Below are positions 1 through 6,323 of a DNA stretch of 7,682 bases, piece after piece. Location: contig CAIQGU010000454.1 in the NCBI GenBank assembly GCA_903871435.1, positions 1-7,682 of the forward strand, read 5' to 3'. Made by a program: the position numbers and the translations under genes. A model generated the notes under the pieces. It searched no databases. It was not told the DNA's origin and saw nothing but the letters and a program-made list of their open reading frames with translations. This DNA is from an uncultured Burkholderiales bacterium (GTDB lineage: Bacteria > Pseudomonadota > Gammaproteobacteria > Burkholderiales > Burkholderiaceae_F). Positions within the stretch are counted from its first letter, which is position 1. The number at the start of each line of letters is the position of its first letter.

Positions 1-226
1 CATTACGGCAGCCCAGGCAGCCACATCCGGCTTGCCGGTTTATTTCGGCAACAGCGGCTGGCTCACTGCGGTCTACGGCGTCGGTGCCCGACTGGATCTG
101 AGCGGCAAGTGGGTAGCAGTTGCCGCAGCGGAAACGCGCCACCTGCTCAGCGCATCGACCCACAGTCCGCTCGTCGAGCAGGGCAATAATCACTATATAA
201 CCCTTGGCTTTGCCTACCGGTTTTGA
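1..226 (+). CDS. MipA/OmpV family outer-membrane protein, C-terminal fragment
   Basis: Partial gene, cut by the left window edge and read in the frame starting at position 2; about 74 residues precede the TGA at 224-226. The visible part has the alternating pattern of outer-membrane beta strands. It contains the ASG-LPVY segment, a YGVGARLDLSGKW strand, an LLSAS..SPLVEQ loop and a final strand ending GFAYRF, with phenylalanine as the last residue, the usual C-terminal signal for the Bam barrel-assembly machinery. This fits the end of the MipA (MltA-interacting protein)/OmpV family. MipA of E. coli is described as a scaffold for murein-synthesising and hydrolysing enzymes, but many paralogues have no known role, so the function here is unknown. 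The stop codon sits in a small imperfect hairpin (216-233, ACCGG/CCGGT arms) with no T-run. A TTG at 32 is an internal codon, not a start. Confidence 0.8.
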   Translation, partial: ITAAQAATSGLPVYFGNSGWLTAVYGVGARLDLSGKWVAVAAAETRHLLSASTHSPLVEQGNNHYITLGFAYRF

Positions 227-281
227 AGCCGGTTGGCATGCTTGTCCGCTTTCGGGCAGTACGGTAATGTTGCCGAACGGA

Positions 282-323
282 CAACTGCGGCAAATGCACG
301 GTCAGGAATGACTGCCGCAGTTG
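282..323. repeat. 11-bp perfect inverted repeat upstream of the GNAT gene
   Basis: CAACTGCGGCA at 282-292 is repeated as its exact complement at 313-323, around a 20-nt loop. A third related arm (TTGCCG, 270-275) can pair instead with CGGCAA at 288-293, so two folds compete. The right arm ends 10 nt before the ATG at 334. There is no T-run, so it is not a classical intrinsic terminator. It could be an operator, an mRNA leader structure masking the start, or a relic stem; the sequence does not decide. Confidence 0.6.
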
Positions 324-333
324 CCGACAATTC

Positions 334-789
334 ATGCACATCGAGCTTGACGACCTCTCTCGACCAGAAGTTCATGATCTGCTGCGAGAGCATCTGCGGA
401 GCATGTTGGAGTTGTCGCCGCCGCAGAGCGTGCATGCGCTGGATCTTGAAAAACTTCGTCGCCCGGAAATTACTTTCTGGTCCGCCTGGGAGGGCGGCGA
501 GCTGTTGGGGTGCGGAGCACTCAAGGAACTAAACACTCTTGAGGGTGAAGTGAAATCCATGCGAACTGCGCTTGCACATCGCCGCAAGGGCGTCGCGCGA
601 GCCATCTTGGAGCGGATCATCCGCGAGGCAGCCAACCGGTCTTACATGAGACTGTGGCTCGAGACCGGTTCCGCGGTGGCCTTCGAGCCTGCCAGGAATT
701 TGTATTCGACTTTCGGCTTTCAATATTGCCCGCCGTTTGGAGACTACGTCGCAGATCCGAACAGCGTCTTCATGGCCAGGCTGCTTTGA
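334..789 (+). CDS. GNAT family N-acetyltransferase
   Basis: A 151-residue protein of typical single-domain GNAT size. It would transfer an acetyl group from acetyl-CoA to an amine on an unknown small molecule or protein in the cytoplasm. Core strands precede the acetyl-CoA loop: WSAWEGGELLGCGAL (49-63) is the usual beta strand pair and VKSMRTAL (73-80) is beta 4. The pyrophosphate-binding motif R/Q-x-x-G-x-G/A is seen as R83-R-K-G-V-A88, followed by helix 3 (ARAILERIIREA). The C-terminal half has the LWLETG strand (107-112) and the A-x-x-L-Y-x-x-F-G-F segment (120-129) typical of motif B. It resembles the YsnE/PhnO-like branch, but substrate cannot be inferred. No Shine-Dalgarno is visible before the ATG, and a stable hairpin (282-323) lies just upstream. 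Sampled GC (421-480 and 541-600, hand count 69/120) is lower than in the core genes, consistent with acquired DNA. Confidence 0.88.
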   Translation: MHIELDDLSRPEVHDLLREHLRSMLELSPPQSVHALDLEKLRRPEITFWSAWEGGELLGCGALKELNTLEGEVKSMRTALAHRRKGVARAILERIIREAANRSYMRLWLETGSAVAFEPARNLYSTFGFQYCPPFGDYVADPNSVFMARLL

Positions 790-852
790 TGGAGCAGTTT
801 CATTCGCGTTTCAACATCGACATTTCCCATTTCGAATAGTCATTGGATTGGG

Positions 853-871
853 CGCAGCCGATCCGGCTGTG
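853..871. repeat. Short hairpin between the GNAT and DUF1801 genes
   Basis: CAGCCG (855-860) and CGGCTG (864-869) flank an ATC triloop, and a G-T and a C-G pair extend the stem outward to 853-871. No T-run follows on either strand, so a terminator role is weak; it may simply mark the 3' end of the acetyltransferase transcript. Confidence 0.45.
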
Positions 872-888
872 ATGGCTTTAGGTTAAAC

Positions 889-925
889 GGTTCTGTTCGG
901 CGCTGAGGCAGGCGCGCCCAGAACC
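889..925. repeat. 7-bp inverted repeat just upstream of the DUF1801 gene
   Basis: GGTTCTG (889-895) and CAGAACC (919-925) are perfect inverted arms around 23 nt, and the spacer includes the palindrome GGCGCGCC (911-918). The right arm ends 13 nt before the ATG at 939. Spacing and position would suit either an operator or an RNA stem close to the ribosome-binding region. No convincing -35/-10 pair was found here. Confidence 0.4.
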
Positions 926-938
926 AGACGGGGCCGAT

Positions 939-1367
939 ATGCAAGCAGCCGATAAGATCTACAGATATTTCGATTCGCTGCCGGATCCGAAGAGCAGCAA
1001 TATGCGCTACCTTCATGCGGCCGTGCTTGAATTGGCTCCGGGATGCAGGCTATGGTTTGTTGATGGCAAAGACGAGAGCGGCAAGGTCGTCTCCGATCCG
1101 AGCATCGGCTATGGTGAACGCAATATGAAGTACGCGGATGGAAGATCCAGGGAGTTCCATCAGGCCGGAATCAGCGCAAATTCCTCGGGAATCACCGTCT
1201 ACATCATGGGCCTGGACGATAGAAAGTATCTGTCAGGCAAATATGCGGCGTCTATTGGAAAGGCGAGTGCCACCGGCTATCGCATCAAGTTCAAATCGCT
1301 GAAAGATGTCGATCTTGAAGTGCTCAAGGATGCCGCGCGGGACGGAATTGAGCGGACGCGCGCCTGA
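939..1367 (+). CDS. DUF1801 (YdhG-like) domain protein
   Basis: A 142-residue soluble protein without signal peptide or membrane segment. The C-terminal two thirds carry blocks I recognise as DUF1801: P-S-I-G-Y-G...M-K-Y-A-D-G (54-68), GISANSSGITVYIMGL (77-92), and KASATGYRIKFKSLKDVDL ending near residue 127. The domain belongs to the YdhG/frataxin-like fold group; no reaction is established for this branch, so no function is claimed. The ATG at 939 is preceded by a weak purine stretch (GACGGGG, 928-934). The gene stands alone between the acetyltransferase and the bidirectional terminator. Sampled GC (961-1020 and 1081-1200, hand count 97/180, about 54%) is well below that of ispH (78/120 in two sampled lines, 65%), suggesting recent acquisition or weak codon selection. 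Confidence 0.8.
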   Translation: MQAADKIYRYFDSLPDPKSSNMRYLHAAVLELAPGCRLWFVDGKDESGKVVSDPSIGYGERNMKYADGRSREFHQAGISANSSGITVYIMGLDDRKYLSGKYAASIGKASATGYRIKFKSLKDVDLEVLKDAARDGIERTRA

Positions 1368-1413
1368 AGAAGCTTGCTTGGCTGGAGGGACGGCAGGTTC
1401 GCCAGCCTACTTG

Positions 1414-1454
1414 CGCGATAAAAAAACCCGGCAGCACCGGGTTTTTTTATCGCG
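1414..1454. terminator. Bidirectional intrinsic terminator
   Basis: CGCGATAAAAAAACCCGG (1414-1431) and its exact complement (1437-1454) form an 18-bp stem with a 5-nt loop (CAGCA). The GC-rich core CCCGG/CCGGG is followed by seven T on the plus strand and, by symmetry, seven T on the minus strand. It therefore ends both the DUF1801 transcript arriving from the left and the rpmG transcript arriving from the right. It lies 47 nt after the DUF1801 stop and 24 nt after the rpmG stop. Confidence 0.93.
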
Positions 1455-1477
1455 GACCGCAAAGCGGCACCACGTTC

Positions 1478-1645
1478 TTACTTGAGCTTGGTTTCCTTGT
1501 ACGCCACGTGCTTGCGCGCCACCGGGTCGAACTTCATGAGTTCGAGCTTCTCGGGCTTGGTGCGCTTGTTCTTGCTGGTGGTGTAGAAGTGCCCGGTGCC
1601 CGCAGAGGACTCCAGTTTGATCTTTTCGCGTCCGCCTTTTGCCAT
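1478..1645 (-). CDS. rpmG: 50S ribosomal protein L33 (bL33)
   Basis: A 55-residue basic protein, [20 protein letters not shown] at the N-terminus and ...[15 protein letters not shown] at the end, nearly the same length and sequence as E. coli bL33. It sits at the E-site side of the large ribosomal subunit. It is the cysteine-free (zinc-independent) form: none of the four zinc-ribbon cysteines of the C+ type are present. The start is set by an AAGAGGAA Shine-Dalgarno about 6 nt upstream on the minus strand. It lies downstream of rpmB with an unusually long 115-nt spacer containing a tandem duplication and a hairpin, and ends at the terminator at 1414-1454. Confidence 0.97.
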   Translation of the reverse strand: MAKGGREKIKLESSAGTGHFYTTSKNKRTKPEKLELMKFDPVARKHVAYKETKLK

Positions 1646-1658
1646 TTCCGTTCCTCTT

Positions 1659-1690
1659 GCGGAGCTTTCCGCTTAATGATTCCGCTTAAT
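1659..1690 (-). repeat. 13-bp-period tandem duplication and hairpin before rpmG
   Basis: TTCCGCTTAAT occurs at 1667-1677 and again at 1680-1690 (plus-strand reading), a two-copy repeat with 13-bp period. On the minus strand the copy nearest rpmG supplies the arm GCGGA of a hairpin with tetraloop AAGC and partner TCCGC (1659-1672), immediately before the rpmG Shine-Dalgarno. The second repeat copy carries the same GCGGA and could form an alternative, longer-loop stem with the same partner. Confidence 0.6.
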
Positions 1691-1760
1691 CCTTGTGCCG
1701 GCACGTGCTGAGGGTTCCGGCGGCACCCCGCGCTGTACGCTTGCGCGTGCTGTGCGCTGC

Positions 1761-1994
1761 TTACATCTCGCCCTTGGCAACCAGGTCGGCAAGCACGGTC
1801 TCGATGCCGAGCTTGTCGATGGTGCGCAGCGCCGCGTTCGTGATGCGCAGGCGGATCCAGCGCTTCTGGTCTTCCAACCAGAAACGGCGGTACTGCAGGT
1901 TGGGCAGGAAGCGGCGCTTGGTCTTGTTGTTGGCGTGCGAAACGCGGTTGCCAACCATGGGGCGCTTTTTGGTAACGATACAGACGCGGGACAT
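1761..1994 (-). CDS. rpmB: 50S ribosomal protein L28 (bL28)
   Basis: A 77-residue protein beginning [16 protein letters not shown] and containing the hallmark [20 protein letters not shown] block (residues 19-38) and the [16 protein letters not shown] segment. Length and sequence match bacterial bL28, a structural protein of the large subunit. The usual VTGKKP motif reads VTKKRP here. A clear Shine-Dalgarno (AGAGGAAAG) precedes the ATG on the minus strand. It is the first gene of rpmB-rpmG, with its own promoter (2073-2101); upstream radC points the same way, as in the radC-rpmB-rpmG order of E. coli. Confidence 0.97.
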   Translation of the reverse strand: MSRVCIVTKKRPMVGNRVSHANNKTKRRFLPNLQYRRFWLEDQKRWIRLRITNAALRTIDKLGIETVLADLVAKGEM

Positions 1995-2072
1995 ATTCTT
2001 TCCTCTGGCGCTGTCTCTGTAGCGCCCTGACGTAAAGCGATTGGCTAGATGCCGGTAAAAGCAAAGCCTGCG

Positions 2073-2101
2073 ATTTTAGCCTAAGCGGCGGGTAATTTCC
2101 A
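2073..2101 (-). promoter_or_regulatory. Putative sigma-70 promoter of rpmB-rpmG
   Basis: Read on the minus strand, a -35 of TGGAAA (2096-2101, 4 of 6 consensus) is followed after 17 bp by a -10 of TAAAAT (2073-2078, 5 of 6). Transcription would start near 2066, giving a leader of about 70 nt before rpmB. No intrinsic terminator is visible between radC and this point, so readthrough from radC is possible. Confidence 0.65.
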
Positions 2102-2199
2102 GCTGCCAGCGCTTGGGGGCGATTTACCCCGCCTTTGTCCCCATTTTCACCGGATTTGGGCAGGACCGCGGCCTTCGAAGGGGCCTTGGAGCGCCCCGG

Positions 2200-2874
2200 T
2201 CATAACAGCCCTCGTTCGGCAAAAGACACGCTGCGGGCGCCCGCCACCACGATATGGTCCAGTACCCGCACATCCACCAGCGCCAGGGCGCTTTGCAGGG
2301 CGCGGGTGAGCGCCTCGTCGGCGCGGCTGGGCTCGGCCACGCCCGAGGGGTGATTGTGCGCCAGGATGACCGCGGCGCAGTTGTGCCGTAGCGCCTGCTT
2401 GACGACCTCGCGCGGATACACCGAGGTTTGCGTCAGCGTGCCGCGGAACATCTCCTCGCAGGCGATGAGGCGGTGCTGGGCATCGAGAAACAACACGGCG
2501 AAGATTTCATGGCCGGGTTGGGCCAGCGCCATGCACAGGTAGCTGCGCACGCTTTGGGGGGATCCCATGGCGTGAACGCGCTGGGCGTCTTCGAGCAGCA
2601 TGCGCTTGCCCAGTTCCCAGACGGCCTGCAGGCGCGCATAACTGGCGGCGCCCCAGCCCGGCAGGGCCGATATCTGGTCGGCCGGCGCGGTAAGCAGCGC
2701 CCGCACGCTGCCCAGTTGCTGCAGCGCGGCGCGTGCGTTATCCAGGGCCGAGCGTCCCGCCGTGCCGGTGCCCAGCAAAAGGGCGAGGAGTTCTGCGTCG
2801 CTCAGCGCTGTAGCGCCCTGCGCCAGCAGGCGTTCGCGCGGGCGCTCCGAGGCGGGCCAATCCTTGATGGGCAT
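2200..2874 (-). CDS. radC: RadC family JAB/JAMM-domain protein (UPF0758)
   Basis: A 224-residue protein starting MPIKDWPASERPRERLLAQG, the standard RadC N-terminus. A helix-hairpin-helix-like region (QISALPGWGAASYARLQA, about residues 68-85) precedes a C-terminal JAMM metalloprotease-like domain with the zinc motif H173-N-H175-P-S-G...S183-R-A-D186 complete. RadC was once linked to DNA repair, but its biochemical role is unsettled. The ATG at 2874 is chosen over an in-frame ATG at 2910: it matches the family start and has an AAGGAAA Shine-Dalgarno about 9 nt upstream. The gene runs towards rpmB-rpmG and diverges from fkpB. Its 3' end is followed by GC-rich palindromes (around 2169-2183 and 2116-2130) but no T-run. 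Confidence 0.94.
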   Translation of the reverse strand: MPIKDWPASERPRERLLAQGATALSDAELLALLLGTGTAGRSALDNARAALQQLGSVRALLTAPADQISALPGWGAASYARLQAVWELGKRMLLEDAQRVHAMGSPQSVRSYLCMALAQPGHEIFAVLFLDAQHRLIACEEMFRGTLTQTSVYPREVVKQALRHNCAAVILAHNHPSGVAEPSRADEALTRALQSALALVDVRVLDHIVVAGARSVSFAERGLL

Positions 2875-2930
2875 GTCGGCGGTTTCCTTTGCTGCTGGGC
2901 TCGCCTGCATGAGGGCAGGTCTACCTTGGA

Positions 2931-2942
2931 TAGAATTCGGGG
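2931..2942 (+). promoter_or_regulatory. Putative -10 element for a leaderless fkpB transcript
   Basis: TAGAAT (2931-2936, 5 of 6 to TATAAT) ends exactly 6 nt before the ATG at 2943, so standard spacing puts transcription start on the A of the start codon. No Shine-Dalgarno is present; the only purine stretch (CGGGG) touches the ATG. The -35 is poor: no hexamer at 16-18 bp upstream resembles TTGACA. The whole radC-fkpB spacer is only 68 bp, so a promoter must lie within it or inside radC. Confidence 0.5.
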
Positions 2943-3506
2943 ATGGATATCAACGACAGCGCCACCGCGAACGACAGCGCCAACGACAGCGCCAACGACA
3001 GCGCGCAGGAACCGGCTGCCGATGCAAGCGCCCCGCAGTCCGGTGCTGCGGATGCCCGCGCGGCCATCCGCGCCGATTCGCACGTGACGCTGCATTACCG
3101 GATGGCGGTGCTGGTCGACGGGGAGGAGCGGGAGCTAGTCAATACCTTCGAGGCTGCGCCGGCAACCCTGCAGATGGGAGTAGGGCAGTGGTCACCCGAC
3201 CTCGAAGAGCGGCTGCTGGGTCTTGCCGAAGGTCAGACGCTGGATGTTGCCATCCCCGCGGCCGAGGCCTACGGAGAGCACAATCCCGAACTCGTGTACA
3301 CCTTGGACCGCGAGCAACTCGAAGAGCAATGCGGATCGGACCTGGTGTACGCCCCGGGAGAATCCGTTGAACTGCAGTTCATGGGGGAGCTGCCGGTGCG
3401 CGGCACCATCACCCAGTGCGACGACGATAGCGCGGTGGTCGATTTCAACCATCCGCTGGCGGGAAGGGATATGCGGCTCAAGGTAGCCGTTATCGGCATA
3501 CTCTGA
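2943..3506 (+). CDS. fkpB: FKBP-type peptidyl-prolyl isomerase, SlpA/FkpB type
   Basis: A 187-residue cytoplasmic prolyl cis-trans isomerase and chaperone of the SlpA subfamily. The FKBP part begins near residue 46 (SHVTLHYRMAVLVDGEE) and continues with the LQMGVGQWSPDLEERLLGL block (76-94) and the A-Y-G-E-H-N-P segment (109-115). An insert-in-flap region follows (about 116-160), and the characteristic VDFNHPLAG motif is at 166-174. The E. coli protein is about 149 residues; the extra length is an N-terminal tail of about 45 residues rich in N, D, S and A, encoded partly by a 12-bp repeat and with no signal peptide. The gene precedes ispH, the same pairing as in E. coli. The start is not supported by a Shine-Dalgarno; leaderless translation from 2943 is the best explanation. 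A start inside the tail is not excluded, but I see no ATG there. Confidence 0.92.
   Translation: MDINDSATANDSANDSANDSAQEPAADASAPQSGAADARAAIRADSHVTLHYRMAVLVDGEERELVNTFEAAPATLQMGVGQWSPDLEERLLGLAEGQTLDVAIPAAEAYGEHNPELVYTLDREQLEEQCGSDLVYAPGESVELQFMGELPVRGTITQCDDDSAVVDFNHPLAGRDMRLKVAVIGIL
2952..3005 (+). repeat. 12-bp repeats encoding N-D-S-A units in fkpB
   Basis: AACGACAGCGCC occurs at 2952-2963, 2970-2981 and 2982-2993, with a fourth copy (last base G) at 2994-3005. The first is separated from the rest by 6 nt. In frame they encode N-D-S-A at residues 4-7, 10-13, 14-17 and 18-21. Because units are 12 bp, slippage would change the tail by four residues without shifting the frame. Confidence 0.95.
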
Positions 3507-3525
3507 TTCAGGCGGCCCGGCGCAT

Positions 3526-3559
3526 GGGGCGGCAAGTAGGCACGGGGCGGCATCGCCCC
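3526..3559 (+). repeat. Duplicated arm and hairpin in the fkpB-ispH spacer
   Basis: GGGGCGGCA occurs at 3526-3534 and 3544-3552. The second copy pairs perfectly as GGGGCG (3544-3549) with CGCCCC (3554-3559) across a GCAT loop, ending just before the ispH Shine-Dalgarno (AAAGG, 3564-3568). The first copy could pair with the same partner. No T-run follows, so this looks like an mRNA structure or processing site rather than a terminator. Confidence 0.5.
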
Positions 3560-3575
3560 AAAGAAAGGCACGATC

Positions 3576-4559
3576 ATGGAAGTATTGCTCGCCCAGCCAC
3601 GGGGCTTTTGCGCCGGCGTTGACCGCGCCATCGAAATCGTCGAGCGCGCGCTGCGCCTGCATGGCACGCCCATCTACGTGCGCCATGAAATCGTCCACAA
3701 CACCTACGTCGTCGAAGACCTGCGGGCCAAGGGCGCCGTCTTCATCGAAAGCCTGGAAGAGGTGCCCGAGGGCGCCACGGTGGTTTTTTCGGCCCATGGC
3801 GTGGCCCGCTCGGTGCAGGAACACGCGCGGCGCCGTAACCTGCAGATCTTCGACGCCACCTGCCCCCTCGTGACCAAGGTGCACGTTGAGGTGGCGCGCC
3901 TGCGCGCCCAGAACCGCGAGATCATCATGATTGGTCACCGCGGCCACCCGGAAGTGGAGGGCACCATGGGCCAGGCCGATGGCGGCATCACCCTGGTCGA
4001 GACGGTGGAGGACGTGGCGCGCCTCATCGTGGCGGATCCGTCGACCCTGGCGTATGTGACCCAGACAACGCTCTCGCTGGATGACGCCAGCGCCATCATC
4101 GCCGCGCTCAAGGCGCGGTTTCCAGCCATCGTCGAGCCTAAGCGCGCCGACATCTGCTATGCCACCCAGAACCGGCAGGACGCCGTCAAGGTCATGGCCC
4201 CGCAGGTTCAGGTGGTCATCGTAGTGGGCAGCAGCACCAGTTCCAACTCCAACCGCCTGCGCGAAGTGGCCGAGCGCATGGGCGTGCCGGCGTATCTCGT
4301 GGACAGCGCTGCGGGCGTCGACCCGGCCTGGCTCGCGGGCGCCACCCGGGTGGGCCTCACCGCCGGTGCATCGGCCCCCGAACTGCTGGTGCAGGAGGTT
4401 GCGGCCCGGCTGCGCGAATACGGCGCGCGCTCGGTGCGCACGATCGACGGCGTGATCGAGGACATCGTCTTTCCGCTGCCCAAGGGCCTGGGCGGCGGCT
4501 CTGCCGCGCGCGCGGCGGACGCCGTGCCTGCCGGCCCGCAGGAGGGTGCCGCCACGTGA
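3576..4559 (+). CDS. ispH: 4-hydroxy-3-methylbut-2-enyl diphosphate reductase
   Basis: A 327-residue IspH (LytB). This iron-sulfur enzyme reduces HMBPP to IPP and DMAPP, the last step of the MEP isoprenoid pathway, in the cytoplasm. The three cluster-ligating cysteines are present: C12 in RGFCAGV, C96 in [11 protein letters not shown] and C194 in ICYATQNRQ. Substrate-pocket residues are H41 (EIVHNTYVV), H74 (SAHGV), H124 and E126 (GHPEVEG), the S-S-N triad at 222-224 and S266 (GASAPE). The family ends near IEDIVFPLP (294-302); a tail of about 25 Ala/Gly-rich residues follows, encoded by the stretch that also contains the plsY ribosome-binding site. An AAAGG Shine-Dalgarno lies 7 nt before the ATG. 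The TGA overlaps the plsY GTG by 4 nt, so the two are probably translationally coupled. Confidence 0.97.
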   Translation: MEVLLAQPRGFCAGVDRAIEIVERALRLHGTPIYVRHEIVHNTYVVEDLRAKGAVFIESLEEVPEGATVVFSAHGVARSVQEHARRRNLQIFDATCPLVTKVHVEVARLRAQNREIIMIGHRGHPEVEGTMGQADGGITLVETVEDVARLIVADPSTLAYVTQTTLSLDDASAIIAALKARFPAIVEPKRADICYATQNRQDAVKVMAPQVQVVIVVGSSTSSNSNRLREVAERMGVPAYLVDSAAGVDPAWLAGATRVGLTAGASAPELLVQEVAARLREYGARSVRTIDGVIEDIVFPLPKGLGGGSAARAADAVPAGPQEGAAT

Positions 4560-5269
4560 GCACCGCCAGCGACGCCCTGGCGACAGCGGCGAACCTCGTG
4601 CCGGTGCTGCTGGTGGCTTACCTGCTGGGCTCCATCCCGTTTGCGGTGGTGGTCAGCCGTGCCTTTGGGCTGGCCGACCCGCGCAGTTTCGGCTCGGGCA
4701 ATCCGGGCGCAACCAATGTCCTGCGCAGCGGTAGCAAGCCGGCGGCCGCCCTGACCCTGCTGGGTGATTCGGCCAAAGGCGCCGTGGCCGTGCTGCTGTG
4801 CCGTGCACTGGCGGGGCCGCTGGGTTTGGAGCCCACGGCCGCCGCCTGGGCCGGAGCGGCGGCCTTTGCCGGCCACCTGTACCCGGTTTTTCTGCGGTTT
4901 CGTGGCGGCAAGGGCGTTGCCACTTTTCTGGGAACCTTGCTGGCGCTGGCGCCCCTGGTGGGCGTGGCAACCTGCCTGCTCTGGGTGGCTATCGCGTATC
5001 TCACGCGTTATTCGTCCGTGGCCTCCATGGTCAGCGCCGTGGCCGCAGCGCTGGCGCTATCGCGCGTGGGCGGTGCGCCCGCGGTGCTGCCCGCGGTTAC
5101 GGTGATGGCGGCCTTCCTGGTCTGGCGGCACCGGGCCAACATCGCCAAGTTGTTCAAAGGCACGGAATCGAAGATCGGCCAGAAATCCGCGCCCGCCACG
5201 TCCTCGGCGGATGCGGGTTCGGCAATGGCGGACGCTTCGGCCGACGGCGCCGTCGACCGCCAGCCGTAG
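4556..5269 (+). CDS. plsY: Glycerol-3-phosphate acyltransferase PlsY
   Basis: A 237-residue inner-membrane enzyme that acylates glycerol-3-phosphate from acyl-phosphate, the first committed step of phospholipid synthesis. Motifs in order are GSIPFA (25-30) in the first membrane helix, [11 protein letters not shown] (47-57), GDSAKG (70-75), [18 protein letters not shown] (106-123) and [17 protein letters not shown] (192-208). Hydrophobic helices lie around 14-37, 63-85, 123-150, 153-170 and 174-190. The start is GTG in GTGA, overlapping the ispH stop, with GGAGGG 9 nt upstream. After the last motif there is a hydrophilic Ala/Ser/Asp/Gly tail of about 29 residues, absent from the shorter (about 205-residue) E. 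coli protein; it contains the 12-bp palindrome GACGGCGCCGTC (5243-5254). The stop lies 10 nt from the convergent tsaD stop. Confidence 0.95.
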   Translation: MSTASDALATAANLVPVLLVAYLLGSIPFAVVVSRAFGLADPRSFGSGNPGATNVLRSGSKPAAALTLLGDSAKGAVAVLLCRALAGPLGLEPTAAAWAGAAAFAGHLYPVFLRFRGGKGVATFLGTLLALAPLVGVATCLLWVAIAYLTRYSSVASMVSAVAAALALSRVGGAPAVLPAVTVMAAFLVWRHRANIAKLFKGTESKIGQKSAPATSSADAGSAMADASADGAVDRQP

Positions 5270-5279
5270 ACCGCCCGCC

Positions 5280-6311
5280 TTAATCTGCGTCCAGATTGCA
5301 AAGATCCCAGCGTGGATGCACCCGCAGCGGGCGCGCGCCCGCTCGGGTGGCGCCGGCCCCCTCGCGCGCCAGGCGCACGTAGCCCGCGTAGGCAATCATC
5401 GCGCCGTTGTCAGTGCACAGTTGGGCGGGCGGGTAGTAGACGCGGCCGCTGCGCGCCGTAATGGCCTGGTCAAGTCCGGCGCGCAGCTGCACGTTGGCGC
5501 CGACCCCGCCCGCCACCACGAGATCCGAGAGTCCGGTACGCGCCAGCGCCTGCACGGCTTTGGCGGTGAGCACATCCACCACGGCATCGACAAATGCGCG
5601 CGCGATATCTGCGCGGGCGGACTCGCTTGCGGGGTCCATGCGCTGAACGGCAGTCAGCACGGCAGTTTTCAGGCCGCTGAAGCTCATGTCCAGGGTGGGG
5701 CTGTCGATCATGGGGCGCGGCAGGCGCAGCGCGCCGGGCACACCCGCCATCGCCAGGCGCGACACTTCCGGACCGCCCGGATAGCCCAGGCCCAGCATCT
5801 GCGCGGTCTTGTCGAAGGCCTCGCCCGCCGCATCGTCCAGGGTGTCGCCCAGCAGGGCGTATTGCCCCGGCGACAGCACCTGCAGGAACTGGGTATGACC
5901 GCCCGATACCAGCAGGCTCACGAACGGAAACGCCGGCGCCGGATTGCCCAGCAGGGGCGAGAGCAGATGGCCTTCCAGATGATGCACCGGCACCACGGGC
6001 TTGCCCAGGGCGTAGCCCAGGCCCGCGGCCACGCCACAGCCCACCAGCAGGGCACCGGCCAGGCCGGGGCCGGCGGTCACGGCGATGGCATCGATATCCT
6101 GCCGCTTCGCGCCGGCGCGCTGCAATACGTCGTTGATGAGCGGCAGCAGCCGCTGCACGTGGTCGCGCGATGCGAGCTCGGGCACTACGCCCCCGTAGGC
6201 GCGATGCAGGTCCACCTGGCTGTGCAGCGCATGCACGAGCGCGCCGCTGGAGCTGTCGTAGAGCGCGACGCCGGTCTCGTCGCAGGAGGATTCGATGCCC
6301 AGAACACGCAT
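5280..6311 (-). CDS. tsaD: tRNA threonylcarbamoyladenosine synthase subunit TsaD
   Basis: A 343-residue Kae1/TsaD protein. With TsaB and TsaE it transfers the threonylcarbamoyl group to A37 of ANN-decoding tRNAs (t6A). Motifs include [17 protein letters not shown] at the N-terminus, ELASRDH (45-51), [13 protein letters not shown] (79-91), the metal-binding H111-LEG-H115, SGGHTQ (136-141), [15 protein letters not shown] (166-180), SFSGLKTAV (210-218) and D301 in [11 protein letters not shown]. All catalytic metal ligands are present. An in-frame ATG at 6383 would add 24 Arg/Pro-rich residues; the ATG at 6311 is preferred because the family begins at [13 protein letters not shown]. There is no Shine-Dalgarno, and TACACT lies exactly 6 nt upstream, suggesting a leaderless mRNA. 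It converges on plsY with no terminator in between. Confidence 0.97.
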   Translation of the reverse strand: MRVLGIESSCDETGVALYDSSSGALVHALHSQVDLHRAYGGVVPELASRDHVQRLLPLINDVLQRAGAKRQDIDAIAVTAGPGLAGALLVGCGVAAGLGYALGKPVVPVHHLEGHLLSPLLGNPAPAFPFVSLLVSGGHTQFLQVLSPGQYALLGDTLDDAAGEAFDKTAQMLGLGYPGGPEVSRLAMAGVPGALRLPRPMIDSPTLDMSFSGLKTAVLTAVQRMDPASESARADIARAFVDAVVDVLTAKAVQALARTGLSDLVVAGGVGANVQLRAGLDQAITARSGRVYYPPAQLCTDNGAMIAYAGYVRLAREGAGATRAGARPLRVHPRWDLCNLDAD

Positions 6312-6323
6312 GCGGCGAGTGTA
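6312..6323 (-). promoter_or_regulatory. Putative -10 element for a leaderless tsaD transcript
   Basis: On the minus strand TACACT (6318-6323, 4 of 6 to TATAAT) is followed by six bases and then the tsaD ATG at 6311. No Shine-Dalgarno-like sequence occurs in the preceding 20 nt. The expected -35 position (about 6341-6346) reads GGCGGC, a poor match. Confidence 0.45.

Noticed and set aside
1534..2064. 176-codon minus-strand open frame over rpmB and rpmG.
   Set aside because: It is out of frame with two unmistakable ribosomal proteins and has a low-complexity Pro/Arg/Gln composition.
2116..2130. GGGG/CCCC stem after radC as its terminator.
   Set aside because: Only four base pairs and no T-run on the minus strand; not enough to call a terminator.
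2875..2910. In-frame upstream ATG extending radC by 12 residues.
   Set aside because: The internal ATG at 2874 matches the family start MPIKDWP and has a better Shine-Dalgarno.
2952..3005. CRISPR-like or iteron interpretation of the 12-bp repeats.
   Set aside because: Units are contiguous, in frame and encode NDSA; there are no spacers.
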